A stretch of 64,000 bases of DNA from Haloferula luteola. GTDB taxonomy: Bacteria > Verrucomicrobiota > Verrucomicrobiia > Verrucomicrobiales > Akkermansiaceae. Shown in pieces: positions 8,360-16,756 of the stretch. The stretch lies in the NCBI RefSeq assembly GCF_014201715.1, contig NZ_JACHFD010000001.1, forward strand, positions 248,001 through 312,000, read 5' to 3'. Under the pieces are notes generated by a model, which saw nothing but the letters and a program-made list of their open reading frames with translations, did no database searches and was not told the origin of the DNA. Position 1 is the first letter of the stretch. The number at the start of each line of letters is the position of its first letter. The translations under genes were made by a program, and so were the position numbers.

Positions 8360-10144
8360 TTAGTAAACGTCGCGCTGATAGCGCTTGGACTTCTTCAGGT
8401 CCTCCAGGTAGGCCTCGGCTTCCTCACGCTTGCGACCGCCTGCCGTGGTCACCACATCGATGAGAGCCTCGTGGACATCATGCGCCATGCGCGAGGCGTC
8501 ACCGCAGACATAGAAATGGGCTCCTTCTTCCAGCCAGGCAAACAACTCGGCGGCCCGTTGACGGATGCGGTCCTGAACATAGACCTTTTCGGGTTGGTCG
8601 CGGGAAAAGGCAACGTCCAGCTTGTGCAAAGAACCATTCTTGAGGTGATCCTGCCATTCCAGCTGATAGAGGAAATCGAATTGATACCGTTGGTCACCAA
8701 AGATGAGCCAGTTTTTGCCGGACGCTCCGCTGGCAGCACGGTGCTCAACGAAGGACCGGAAGGGAGCGATGCCCGTGCCCGGACCCACCATGATGATCGG
8801 GGTGTCACCCTCCGTCGGCAGCCGGAAATTCTTGTTCGGCTGGGTGAACACAGGAACTGAATCGCCATTCTCAACGAGATCGGCAAGATAGGTCGAAGCC
8901 ACACCCTTGCGCGGAGCACCGTGGGCATCGTATCGCACCGAAGCGACCGTCAGATGGACTTCTCCTGGATGCTCCAAGGGGCTGGAAGCAATCGAATAGA
9001 GCCGAGGTGGCAGTTTCCGCATCACCCCAGTCAGCGCTTCAGCCGACAATCCGTCCGGAGCAAATTGACGAATCGCATCGGCGATCCATCGGCCCCATAG
9101 ATACTCCCTCAACTCCTCCTTGCCCTCATCCGCAAGCAACGCGGCGAGCGACTCCGAGGCGGGTGCCACTTCGGCAAGTTTCTTGAGCACGGCTTTGGAT
9201 AGAGTCGTGATCTCAAAGTCTTCACGCAGGGCTTCCGCCAGCGGCTTGGCTTGGCCCCCTTTCGGTGTCACCGATTCTGAGCCACTAAGGCGAGCCGCCC
9301 GCAAAATATCCTCCACGACGTCGGGAGCATTCACCGGCAGCACTGCCAGGGCGTCGCCAGGTTCGTAAGTCAGCCCGGAACCTTCCAGGGAGAGTTCATA
9401 GTGCCAGGTTTCCTTGGCGGACCCCCGGCCATTCAAAAGCACCTTGTCGAGCAACTCGGCAGGGAACGGATTCTTCTTTCCGAATGTCGAACCAACCGGC
9501 GCCACCACCGGCGAAATTTCGCTCACCGCTGCCACCGCCGCCGGTGCCAGAGCCGTGAAAGCGGCCTCGACCCACTCCTGGTAAGAATCTTCGTAATCGA
9601 CATCGCAATCCCGACGCTCCGCGACGCGTTTGCCACCCAACGTGGCCAAACGGGCATCGACATCTTTGCCCGTCTTGCAGAACTGCTCATAGGAAGTATC
9701 CCCTAGCGCGCACACCGAGAAAGATACCTTGGAGAGATCGACATCCTCCGACATCAGCCCCTTATAAAACGACGTTGCGGTTTCCGGTGGCTCCCCGTCA
9801 CCCCAGGTGCTGACAATCACCACCAATCGCTCCGACTTGGCCAAATCGGCCGGCGAAAGATCGGCCATGTTCTTGACCGTGGGTTTGAATCCCCGGCTCT
9901 TCGCCGACTTAGCCGTGCGCGCGGCGAGCTCTTCGGAGTTACCCGACTCCGTTCCATAAAGAATCGTCAAAGGAACCGATACAGCCGCTCCAGCAGTCGC
10001 TGGCGCCGCCAAGGCAGGGCCCCCGCCCGTGCGAGCAGTCAGCCATCCGCCCAGCCACGATTGCTGGTCCGTCGACAGTTCGGCCAATAGCGCATCAAAG
10101 CGACTGCGCTGGTCGGAATTCAAGGGAGCGTGAGCCGGAAGCAT
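8360..10144 (-). CDS. cysJ: Sulfite reductase (NADPH) flavoprotein, alpha subunit
   Basis: 594-residue diflavin reductase that passes electrons from NADPH through FAD and FMN to CysI. An N-terminal helical stretch is followed by a flavodoxin domain (TILYGTESGNSEELA, STWGDGEPPETA, CALGDTSYEQFC), an FAD-binding domain (RLYSIASSP) and an NADPH domain (MVGPGTGIAPFRSFVE, YVCGDASRMAHDVHEAL). It ends in DVY; the usual CysJ ending is RDVY. Length is that of E. coli CysJ. First gene of the cys operon, with about 100 bases of upstream sequence that contains an inverted repeat (10181-10202). Confidence 0.96.
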   Translation of the reverse strand: MLPAHAPLNSDQRSRFDALLAELSTDQQSWLGGWLTARTGGGPALAAPATAGAAVSVPLTILYGTESGNSEELAARTAKSAKSRGFKPTVKNMADLSPADLAKSERLVVIVSTWGDGEPPETATSFYKGLMSEDVDLSKVSFSVCALGDTSYEQFCKTGKDVDARLATLGGKRVAERRDCDVDYEDSYQEWVEAAFTALAPAAVAAVSEISPVVAPVGSTFGKKNPFPAELLDKVLLNGRGSAKETWHYELSLEGSGLTYEPGDALAVLPVNAPDVVEDILRAARLSGSESVTPKGGQAKPLAEALREDFEITTLSKAVLKKLAEVAPASESLAALLADEGKEELREYLWGRWIADAIRQFAPDGLSAEALTGVMRKLPPRLYSIASSPLEHPGEVHLTVASVRYDAHGAPRKGVASTYLADLVENGDSVPVFTQPNKNFRLPTEGDTPIIMVGPGTGIAPFRSFVEHRAASGASGKNWLIFGDQRYQFDFLYQLEWQDHLKNGSLHKLDVAFSRDQPEKVYVQDRIRQRAAELFAWLEEGAHFYVCGDASRMAHDVHEALIDVVTTAGGRKREEAEAYLEDLKKSKRYQRDVY

Positions 10145-10180
10145 ACCTTAGTGTTTTGCTTTGTTTTCTAATGTTTAGGT

Positions 10181-10202
10181 GCAGGGACTGTGCATTCCCT
10201 GC
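10181..10202. promoter_or_regulatory. Inverted repeat upstream of cysJ, candidate operator
   Basis: GCAGGGA (10181-10187) and TCCCTGC (10196-10202) form a perfect 7-bp inverted repeat with 8 bases between, centred about 47 bases upstream of the cysJ ATG. The stretch from there to the ATG is markedly AT-rich. There is no T tract, so it is not a terminator. A repressor or activator site for sulfur control, or a leader hairpin, are both possible. Confidence 0.4.
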
Positions 10203-10248
10203 TTGGTGGCGCAAGTGAAAATGCGAAAAATCAAGAGGTCGGGACGGC

Positions 10249-10659
10249 TTAGCCGACCCAATTCCAATGCATCACGACTTCAATATCGGGGTGGATGCTA
10301 TGAAAAACCGGGCATCCCTTGCCTGCGGCTTCAAGCATCGGGCGCTCCGCGTGATCCGCTGGGAGAGGAATGTCCAAATCGACTTCAAGCTTCACAATTC
10401 GCCGCGGCGTGTCGGCGGACATGAACTTGCGGACGTTCACTTTGGCACCCTCCATCGGCAGTTCCTTTCGCTGAGCCACGATGCCCATGATGGTGAGCAT
10501 GCATGACCCCAGAGCTGTCGCTACGAGATCGGTGGGTGAAAACGACTCGCCACGGCCGTTGTTGTCGACCGGTGCATCGGTGGCGAGAGTGGCTCCAGAA
10601 GGACCGTGGACCGCGGCGCAATGAAGGCCGCCCTGATATTCGAGTTGAATGCTAACCAT
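10249..10659 (-). CDS. OsmC family peroxiredoxin-like protein
   Basis: 136-residue OsmC/Ohr-fold protein. Members reduce organic hydroperoxides using two cysteines. Both are present: Cys in VATALGSCMLTIMGIV and Cys in GKGCPVFHSIHPDIEV. The N-terminal part has the family's GESFSPTDL segment before the first Cys. Start set at ATG 10657-10659 (MVSIQLEYQG), which overlaps the kinase gene by eight bases. Being the last gene of the sigma factor-kinase-OsmC unit, it may be a target or output of that signalling pair, for instance in redox stress; this is inference from position only. Confidence 0.88.
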   Translation of the reverse strand: MVSIQLEYQGGLHCAAVHGPSGATLATDAPVDNNGRGESFSPTDLVATALGSCMLTIMGIVAQRKELPMEGAKVNVRKFMSADTPRRIVKLEVDLDIPLPADHAERPMLEAAGKGCPVFHSIHPDIEVVMHWNWVG

Positions 10660-13261
10660 CTTCGGCCGAAGTCTCCGACCTCTTGACCGATGAAACAACG
10701 CGTTTCGCGAGTACGACGCGGAAACCATAGGTTGAGTCCCTCGCCGTCGGGGGCTGCGGGTTCCGGGCGCCGATGTAGAGATCCTTCTCCAAGTAGCTGC
10801 GCCATCCGCCCCCTCGCAACACACCTGTCTCCATCGCCAAGGCAGTCGTGCTGTAGGAATCGGACACCCATTCCTGAACATTCCCGCAGAGATCGAAGAT
10901 CCCATCATCCGTCGCCGGAAATGCCCCCACCGGAGCCGTATGGACAAATCCATCAGAATATCCGGGAATGATCCGATTGCTGGGCAAACCCGCGCCGATC
11001 CCCGCGAGGTTTCCCACCAATCCCGGCGGCGGCCAATTCGGCCCCCAGAGGAAGACCCGCGACTTCATCTGATCGCGCCTGGCGGGCGAAAAAGCCAACG
11101 GCTCAATCACTCCCGCCAATTCACTCCACTCCGCATCAGTAGGGAGCCGATATTCCAAAGTCGGGCCCAGGCGATCCTCCGCTCGTTCTTTGAGAGTCAA
11201 CCAAGCACAGAAGCTTTCACATTCTTCCCGTGAAACCATGATCACCGGATGCTGATCCAAAGTCTCGCCGTCGGGCAGATCGTCAGCCCACTCAGGCTCG
11301 GGAGGCATGGGCTCGCGAGTCGCCACCGAATAGCTGCGAAAATCCACCCACCGTGTTTCCCACGCCGAAGCCATCCAGTCCTTGGCCATCGGCATCAACT
11401 TCATCCCCAATGAGTTTTCCCACTCCTGATCGAGAACCACACTCAAGTTCCGCTGCAGCGACATCTCCAGATGCGTGGTTTCCTTGGGTCCCAGATGGAT
11501 GGTTCGTGACTCCGTTTTGTATCCCTCCAGTCGAGCTTGGATCTCGACCTCTCCCGGCTTCACGCGATCCACCAGCAAAGACGTCTTCGCGATCCCTTGG
11601 TTGATGCCATTGACGTAAATATCGGCCTCCGCGGGATGCGTTTGCACAATCAAACGCCCGAACGGAATGGTCCGCACCAGCAGCCGGAATGGCCTCCAGC
11701 CTTTTTCCCGGTTTTCCGCTGAAATCAATCCTTCGGAAAAGGAACCCACCGGCCTCGGGACCGCCTCGTGATCGACTTTCAGGAAGCCCGCCTTGATCCC
11801 GGAGCTGACATACCAGTCGCAGAAGGCTTGGGCCGCCTCTTGGGACACTGCCACGGTTTCAGGCAACTCACCCGCACCAGAAATGATCTCGGCATCCTGG
11901 GGGCCCGTTGCCTCCACAAATCGACCCCAGGCAGCTGGGCCCACGGGCAACAAACTCTCATGTCCCTCGCCCAGAGGACGAAACTCCTCATCCAAATGAT
12001 CCATCCAATCCAAGTTCCGGATCGGAGGCGAATAGACGCTCAGCAAAGCCGTGATCGTCAGAGGCTCATTTCGGGCCGAAAATGGCACCACCGCCTCCAG
12101 TTCGTATGGCCGGTATCCATCCTTGACCATCCGCAGCGAGAGCTTTCTTCCCACCCGAGTTTCAATCACGTCCGTCGGAGTACGCCCCAAAAATACCGCC
12201 TCCCCCCCATCGTCCGAAAGTTGGTAAACAGCGGCTTCATCCGGAGTGCTCGTGACCTTAACGAAAGCGACTTTCTCCGCCTCTACCGGAGGAGGAACCG
12301 GAGTCACACCGGCCAACCGGTCCATGATTTCCGATTCATGACTCAGCTCCCACCCAGCCCAGGTCAGACCTGCGCCAAACAACACGGAAGCCGAAAATGC
12401 ACCCAGAGGACGCCGCCGACGCCGACGTTTCCCCGCCCGCAAATCCGATAGGGACGCCGCCAATTCTCCCGCTGAGGAGATCGTCCGTCGAGAAATCTGA
12501 GGGTCGCAGACGCTGCAAATGATTCGATTGAGCTCCAACCATTGCCGACGCTCCGCTCCCGTCGGCAACTCATCCGGCAACTCGGGAAAGTCGAGCCGAT
12601 CTTTCCCAGTGGCCATCTCGTAGAGCACCTTGCCCAGCGAGTAGACGTCCGCCTGCGCAGAACCCGGGCCCTCCGGGGGCACAAATCCTTCCGTGCCCAC
12701 AAAAGTCCGCTGCCCACGTGCCGCCACCAACCCGATGTCCGCCAACTTGGCCCGGTTGTTGACGAAAATCACGTTCGCCGGCTTCACGTCCCGGTGGGCC
12801 AGGCCATTTTCATGAAGATGCTGAAGCGCCTCCGCAAGACGCTGCCCCGCATCAATACAAAATGCCGTGTCGAGGCGCTTCTTTCCCGCCGCCAGCACGT
12901 CTGACCGCAAGGTCCGTGCTTCATACTCGATCGGATTGATGTCCGCGCCGGAGACCACGTCGTCCCCCAGCTCCATCACGTAGTAGTAAAAAGCCGGCTC
13001 TCCGACACTGCGACCCACGTGAAGAATGTTCACTAGGCCCGGATGGTCGCGCGAAACCGGCTCGTATTTCAGAATCCCTTCAAACTCCCTCTCAAATCCT
13101 CGCTCATCCTCAAAGTCCTCACGCCAAAGGACTTTCACCGCCCGCAGAGCCCCCGTCACACCACGCGCCAGCCAGACCTCTCCATAAGCGCCCCCGCCAA
13201 TGCGGCGCAGCACTTCATGGTCAGGAATGACGGGGTCAGGCCGGAGTCTCGTCGTCGGCAT
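10652..13261 (-). CDS. Ser/Thr protein kinase with PEGA and sulfatase-modifying-factor-like domains
   Basis: 869-residue membrane kinase. The cytoplasmic kinase domain (about 10-275) has a Gly loop IGGGAYGEVWLARG, Lys 43 in AVKVLW, the catalytic HRDVKPANVIF (Asp 158) and a DIG in place of DFG in KLADIGLVA. A poly-Arg stretch precedes one transmembrane helix (about 286-304). Outside the membrane are two PEGA-type repeats (about 330-395 and 548-620) and an FGE/SUMF1-like domain (about 625-862; NSLGMKLMPM, YRLPTDAEWSELAG, GNVQEWVSDSY, VLRGGGWRS). This layout suggests that an envelope signal regulates a cytoplasmic kinase. It overlaps the sigma factor gene by 26 bases and OsmC by eight, so the three are one transcript. 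Confidence 0.92.
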   Translation of the reverse strand: MPTTRLRPDPVIPDHEVLRRIGGGAYGEVWLARGVTGALRAVKVLWREDFEDERGFEREFEGILKYEPVSRDHPGLVNILHVGRSVGEPAFYYYVMELGDDVVSGADINPIEYEARTLRSDVLAAGKKRLDTAFCIDAGQRLAEALQHLHENGLAHRDVKPANVIFVNNRAKLADIGLVAARGQRTFVGTEGFVPPEGPGSAQADVYSLGKVLYEMATGKDRLDFPELPDELPTGAERRQWLELNRIICSVCDPQISRRTISSAGELAASLSDLRAGKRRRRRRPLGAFSASVLFGAGLTWAGWELSHESEIMDRLAGVTPVPPPVEAEKVAFVKVTSTPDEAAVYQLSDDGGEAVFLGRTPTDVIETRVGRKLSLRMVKDGYRPYELEAVVPFSARNEPLTITALLSVYSPPIRNLDWMDHLDEEFRPLGEGHESLLPVGPAAWGRFVEATGPQDAEIISGAGELPETVAVSQEAAQAFCDWYVSSGIKAGFLKVDHEAVPRPVGSFSEGLISAENREKGWRPFRLLVRTIPFGRLIVQTHPAEADIYVNGINQGIAKTSLLVDRVKPGEVEIQARLEGYKTESRTIHLGPKETTHLEMSLQRNLSVVLDQEWENSLGMKLMPMAKDWMASAWETRWVDFRSYSVATREPMPPEPEWADDLPDGETLDQHPVIMVSREECESFCAWLTLKERAEDRLGPTLEYRLPTDAEWSELAGVIEPLAFSPARRDQMKSRVFLWGPNWPPPGLVGNLAGIGAGLPSNRIIPGYSDGFVHTAPVGAFPATDDGIFDLCGNVQEWVSDSYSTTALAMETGVLRGGGWRSYLEKDLYIGARNPQPPTARDSTYGFRVVLAKRVVSSVKRSETSAEDG

Positions 13262-13913
13262 TCTCCTCCAAACGGGCTAGCTCCTGCTTCAATACCGCTC
13301 CAACGCGGTGTTTGGCGAGATACACTTGAGCCATGCTGACACCAAGATGGTCTTGAACCTTCTTGGCGTCCCATTGGCGGATCACGTAATAATCAAAAAT
13401 CTGATACTGCTTCGGAGAAACCTTCGCCTTCACCCGGGACAAAGCGGCCTCCGCTACATTTTTTTTCCATTCCACGTCCCAAAGACGCTCAAGAAGATCT
13501 CCCTTGGGGTCCTCAAACCGATCGATCACGGCCGTTTTACGGTCGTCATCCCAGTCGCCCCCGGCCATGGCAGTGTCCTTTTTGCGCTTCCTAAACTGAT
13601 CATTGATGCGCCACCGGGTCATATTCATCAGCCAAGTTTTGAAGGAACCTTGCTCCGGATCGTAGAGCTTCTTCTTACTCTGCTTGGCAATCGACAAAAT
13701 CGTCTCTTGCACACAGTCGTGAGCCTCCTCCGGGCGCAGCCCGGATTTGATCGCCACCGCGTAGATCAAGCGCCAGTAAGTCTGGTAAAATTCATCCCAG
13801 GTCCTCTGGTCTTCCCAGTTGTCGAGCCGGGCGATGAGGCTCTTGCGGGTCCGCTCGTAAGCTTCCTGCAGGGCCTTGTCTCTCTCTTTGTCTTCCGTCT
13901 CCTCGTCCGGCAT
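13236..13913 (-). CDS. ECF-type RNA polymerase sigma factor
   Basis: 225-residue sigma-70 family protein with region 2 (FYQTYWRLIYAVAIKSG, AHDCVQETILSIAKQ, FKTWLMNMTRWRINDQFRK) and region 4 (SPKQYQIFDYYVIRQW, VQDHLGVSMAQVYLAKHR). It has a charged N-terminal extension before region 2 and a spacer with acidic residues between the two regions. Being directly followed, with overlap, by a membrane Ser/Thr kinase fits the known pattern of ECF sigma factors controlled by Ser/Thr kinases, where phosphorylation replaces an anti-sigma factor; no anti-sigma gene is seen here. Start is ATG at 13911-13913; the 184 bases up to the plus-strand gene at 14098 are a divergent promoter region. Confidence 0.9.
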   Translation of the reverse strand: MPDEETEDKERDKALQEAYERTRKSLIARLDNWEDQRTWDEFYQTYWRLIYAVAIKSGLRPEEAHDCVQETILSIAKQSKKKLYDPEQGSFKTWLMNMTRWRINDQFRKRKKDTAMAGGDWDDDRKTAVIDRFEDPKGDLLERLWDVEWKKNVAEAALSRVKAKVSPKQYQIFDYYVIRQWDAKKVQDHLGVSMAQVYLAKHRVGAVLKQELARLEENADDETPA

Positions 13914-14097
13914 GCGGCCGACTCTACCACGAAAGAGGCGGTCTGTCTTTCACCGCTTCAACAATCCGCTGTTTCACAAAAAATTGCTTTGGCATTCCTG
14001 ACCATCGTTCGAAGCGAAGCGCGAATCTTCCTCTTTTCCCGCCCGCTTCTTTGCGCCATGCTTTCCGAGTTCATCCCCCACCCCGTGTGCATCACCC

Positions 14098-14628
14098 ATG
14101 CCACAGTCATCCCCCGAACCCTCATCCACTCGTCAGGTCGAGAGGATCCGAGAGATTCTCGTCGGCCGTCAGCTCAACCAAGTTGAGCACAGACTCGCGC
14201 GCCTAGAGGCCACGCTCCGGCCCATGCCTCTGGAGGCCGAGCCGTCGTCGGCCCTTGCCCAGGAGGTCACAGCCACTCTGGCCCAGCTCAAAGATGAGTT
14301 CGATGCCGAGCGGCTCCGTCAAATGGAGGAAACCCGCCGCCTCGCCCACCAAATCCAAACCGTGGCTCGCCAGCGCCGCGAGATTTCCGACGAGGCCCGT
14401 CAGGCGGTCGTCGACGAGCTCCGGCCCGGTTTTGAGCGCTGGCAGGAGGGTTTCATGCACTACCTTGAAATCCGCGAAAATCGCCTTCGACACGAAGTCG
14501 CGCGGTCTCTGCAATCCCTTCGCGACGAGTCCCCCCAATGGTCCCCGGAAATCCGTGATGCCCTCGGCCGCTTGGCAGGGGCCGCCTGCGATCTTTGCGA
14601 AGCCCTTCAGCCCCCCGATCCGTCATGA
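14098..14628 (+). CDS. Coiled-coil protein of unknown function, 176 aa
   Basis: Hydrophilic protein made almost entirely of predicted long helix. It begins with STRQVERIREILVGRQLNQ and EHRLARLEATL, then heptad-rich Glu/Arg/Leu sequence (VTATLAQLKDEFDAERLRQ, EETRRLAHQIQTVARQRRE). There is no signal peptide. The stop overlaps the start of the next gene by four bases (ATGA), so the two are translationally coupled and probably act together. The N-terminal ILxGxQLxxxExRLxxLE pattern resembles, from memory, helical proteins encoded beside OmpA/roadblock-type genes in other phyla; neither an OmpA domain nor a GTPase gene is nearby here. Confidence 0.75.
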   Translation: MPQSSPEPSSTRQVERIREILVGRQLNQVEHRLARLEATLRPMPLEAEPSSALAQEVTATLAQLKDEFDAERLRQMEETRRLAHQIQTVARQRREISDEARQAVVDELRPGFERWQEGFMHYLEIRENRLRHEVARSLQSLRDESPQWSPEIRDALGRLAGAACDLCEALQPPDPS

Positions 14629-15449
14629 GTGTGGCCGATCTTTCTCCGCTGCCGTTGGGAACCTTTGCTGCCCCTTCCTCTCCCGGCACCCCGCTGCCCC
14701 CCCTCCCATCCGCCGAGGAGCCCCCTCTCACGCCGTCCTCCCATCCCTCCGCCCTGGAGGCACCCTCAGCACCCGGCGCTTCTTCGATGGAGGACCCGGA
14801 AGCCCCCTACACCGATGAGGATCTTCTGGAAGCCCTCTCTCCATTGATGCGCTCCGCCCACCCTCCAACTCCGCTCTCTTGCGAAGAATGGGAACCCGTT
14901 TTGAGGACCGCCTTCCGACGAGCACTTGCCCAGCACACCCAAGGTCCGTTTCAGGAGCCCGACCTGTTCCAAAAATTCCGCTGGAGGCTCCAAGCCCTGT
15001 TCTCGAGTCGCAGCTATGAGGAAGTCGTCGAGACGCGTAGTCATCGCTACCATCTGGAGGAGGTTTTCCTGCTCGACGATCGACACTTCAGTCTCATCTC
15101 CCACGCAAGCGGCAATCTCACCCGCCACCTGCATCCTCGCCGAGTGGCTCCCACCGTGGATCGCCTCGCTCAATACCTTGCGGAATCCCCATCCCCCTCA
15201 CCCCGCGAGTTCCCCTTCGAAAATGGCATGCAGGCGGTGGTCCTCCCCTCCCCCCATGCCTGGCTGATTGCCTGCTTCCGCGGTCGTGCGGACACCGATG
15301 CTCTCCTCGATCTCGAATGCATCCTGCGGCGCATTCAGTTGCGCTTCGGTCCTCGTCTGGCCGCGGGTGATCCGCTCCTCGAGGAAATCCAACCCATGCT
15401 CGAAGAGTGCCTGCTCATTCATTCTCCCTTGGCTCCGATCGCGAGATAA
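14625..15449 (+). CDS. Protein with Pro-rich N-terminus and putative roadblock/longin-like C-terminal domain
   Basis: 274 residues. Residues 1-50 are Pro/Ser-rich and probably disordered; a helical middle region follows (DEDLLEALSPLMRSA, FRRALAQHTQ). The C-terminal part (about 140-270) reads EEVFLLDDRHFSLISHAS, then a helix, then MQAVVLPSPHAWLIACFRG, then a helix and PMLEECL. This beta-helix-beta-helix order with a short hydrophobic strand (VFLLD) matches roadblock-like domains I know from OmpA-associated bacterial proteins, but the match is by pattern only. No signal peptide or membrane segment. Start set at ATG 14625, overlapping the coiled-coil gene stop. Confidence 0.7.
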   Translation: MSVADLSPLPLGTFAAPSSPGTPLPPLPSAEEPPLTPSSHPSALEAPSAPGASSMEDPEAPYTDEDLLEALSPLMRSAHPPTPLSCEEWEPVLRTAFRRALAQHTQGPFQEPDLFQKFRWRLQALFSSRSYEEVVETRSHRYHLEEVFLLDDRHFSLISHASGNLTRHLHPRRVAPTVDRLAQYLAESPSPSPREFPFENGMQAVVLPSPHAWLIACFRGRADTDALLDLECILRRIQLRFGPRLAAGDPLLEEIQPMLEECLLIHSPLAPIAR

Positions 15450-15499
15450 GCGGAGAGTGCCCTTGACCGCTCACCCCGAGCCCAGTACGGCTCCCGCCT

Positions 15500-16696
15500 A
15501 TGGGTTTTGATACTCTCGGTCTTTCCGAAGCCGTTCTCCAAGCCGTCGTCGAGTCCGGCTACGAAAATCCGACGCCCATTCAGGCGAAGGCCATTCCTCT
15601 CATTCTAGAAGGAAAGGATGTGATTGGAGCCTCTCAAACAGGCACCGGCAAGACCGCAGCCTTCGCGCTCCCCGCGCTTTCCAGAATCCAACCCATTGGA
15701 AAACCACAGATTCTGGTCCTCGAGCCCACCCGGGAACTGGCTCACCAAGTCGCCGAGCAGTTCGAAAAATACGGCAAACACACGGGATGCAAAGTGGCCC
15801 TCCTCTACGGAGGCGTGGGCTATGGCACTCAGATGGAGCAGCTCGCTGGCGCCGATGTGGTGGTTGCCACCCCCGGCCGCCTCGTCGATCACTTCTATCG
15901 CGCCACCATGCGCTTCGGGGAACTGAAGATCCTGATTCTCGATGAAGTCGATCGCATGCTCGACATGGGATTCCTTCCCCAAGTGCGGAAAATCGTGAAT
16001 CTTTGCCCATGGGACGGCCGCCAAACCTTGTTTTTCTCGGCCACCATGCCGCCGGCGATCCAAACCTTCGCGCAGTGGTGCCTCCATGACCCGGTCGAAG
16101 TCGAAATCGCCCGCCGCGCCGTGGCATCCACCGTCAACCACGCCTTCTATCCGGTCTCGATGGACCAGCGTGACCAACTGCTCCTTGCCCTCCTCAATCA
16201 AACCGACTTCCACTCGGTGATGATCTTCACCCGCACCCGCAAGGAAGCCGATTCCGTCTGTGCGCTTCTCAAGACCAGCGGTCATCCCAAGGTCACGGCG
16301 ATGCACTCGGACATCAACCAGACCGACCGCATGAAAGCGCTCGCTGGATTCAAATCCGGAGAATACGAGGTGCTCGTCGCCACCGACGTGGCCGCCCGCG
16401 GGATCGACATTTCCGGTGTCTCCCACGTCATCAACTACCGAGTTCCGGAAAACGCCGAAGACTACGTCCACCGTATCGGGCGGACCGGCCGAGCCGAAAC
16501 GGAAGGCGACGCCTTTACCCTTCTCACCGCCGACGAACTCGACTTTGCCAAGTCCGTCGAGGTCTTCATCGACAAGACCATCGAACGCCGCAAGCTCGAG
16601 AACTTCGAATACATCTACACCGCCCTCCTCGACGATGACCGCAAACCTTTGCGGAAAAAGCGTCCTGCCGGAGGCGGCAAAAAACGGCGCCGCTGA
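15500..16696 (+). CDS. DEAD-box RNA helicase with DEVD motif II
   Basis: 398-residue ATP-dependent RNA helicase, RhlE-like in size. Q motif region NPTPIQAKAIPLI, Walker A ASQTGTGKTAAFALP, motif Ia EPTRELAHQ, motif II ILDEVDRMLDMGFLP, motif III FFSATMP, motif V VATDVAARGIDI and motif VI YVHRIGRTGRAE. Motif II reads D-E-V-D instead of D-E-A-D; the two acidic residues that hold Mg-ATP are kept. The C-terminus is a short basic tail (RKKRPAGGGKKRRR) suited to RNA contact. Start is ATG 15500; 60 bases separate its stop from ruvC. Confidence 0.93.
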   Translation: MGFDTLGLSEAVLQAVVESGYENPTPIQAKAIPLILEGKDVIGASQTGTGKTAAFALPALSRIQPIGKPQILVLEPTRELAHQVAEQFEKYGKHTGCKVALLYGGVGYGTQMEQLAGADVVVATPGRLVDHFYRATMRFGELKILILDEVDRMLDMGFLPQVRKIVNLCPWDGRQTLFFSATMPPAIQTFAQWCLHDPVEVEIARRAVASTVNHAFYPVSMDQRDQLLLALLNQTDFHSVMIFTRTRKEADSVCALLKTSGHPKVTAMHSDINQTDRMKALAGFKSGEYEVLVATDVAARGIDISGVSHVINYRVPENAEDYVHRIGRTGRAETEGDAFTLLTADELDFAKSVEVFIDKTIERRKLENFEYIYTALLDDDRKPLRKKRPAGGGKKRRR

Positions 16697-16756
16697 GGCT
16701 CGCCCCTCCGCGTCCACCGGACAGGCCTCAGAATTCACCGCTTCACGCCCCGGATC

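Noticed and set aside
7076-8860. 594-codon plus-strand open frame opposite cysI/cysJ
   Set aside because: It is the antisense shadow of cysI and cysJ, which have complete family motifs; its composition (His/Arg/Val-rich) has no domain.
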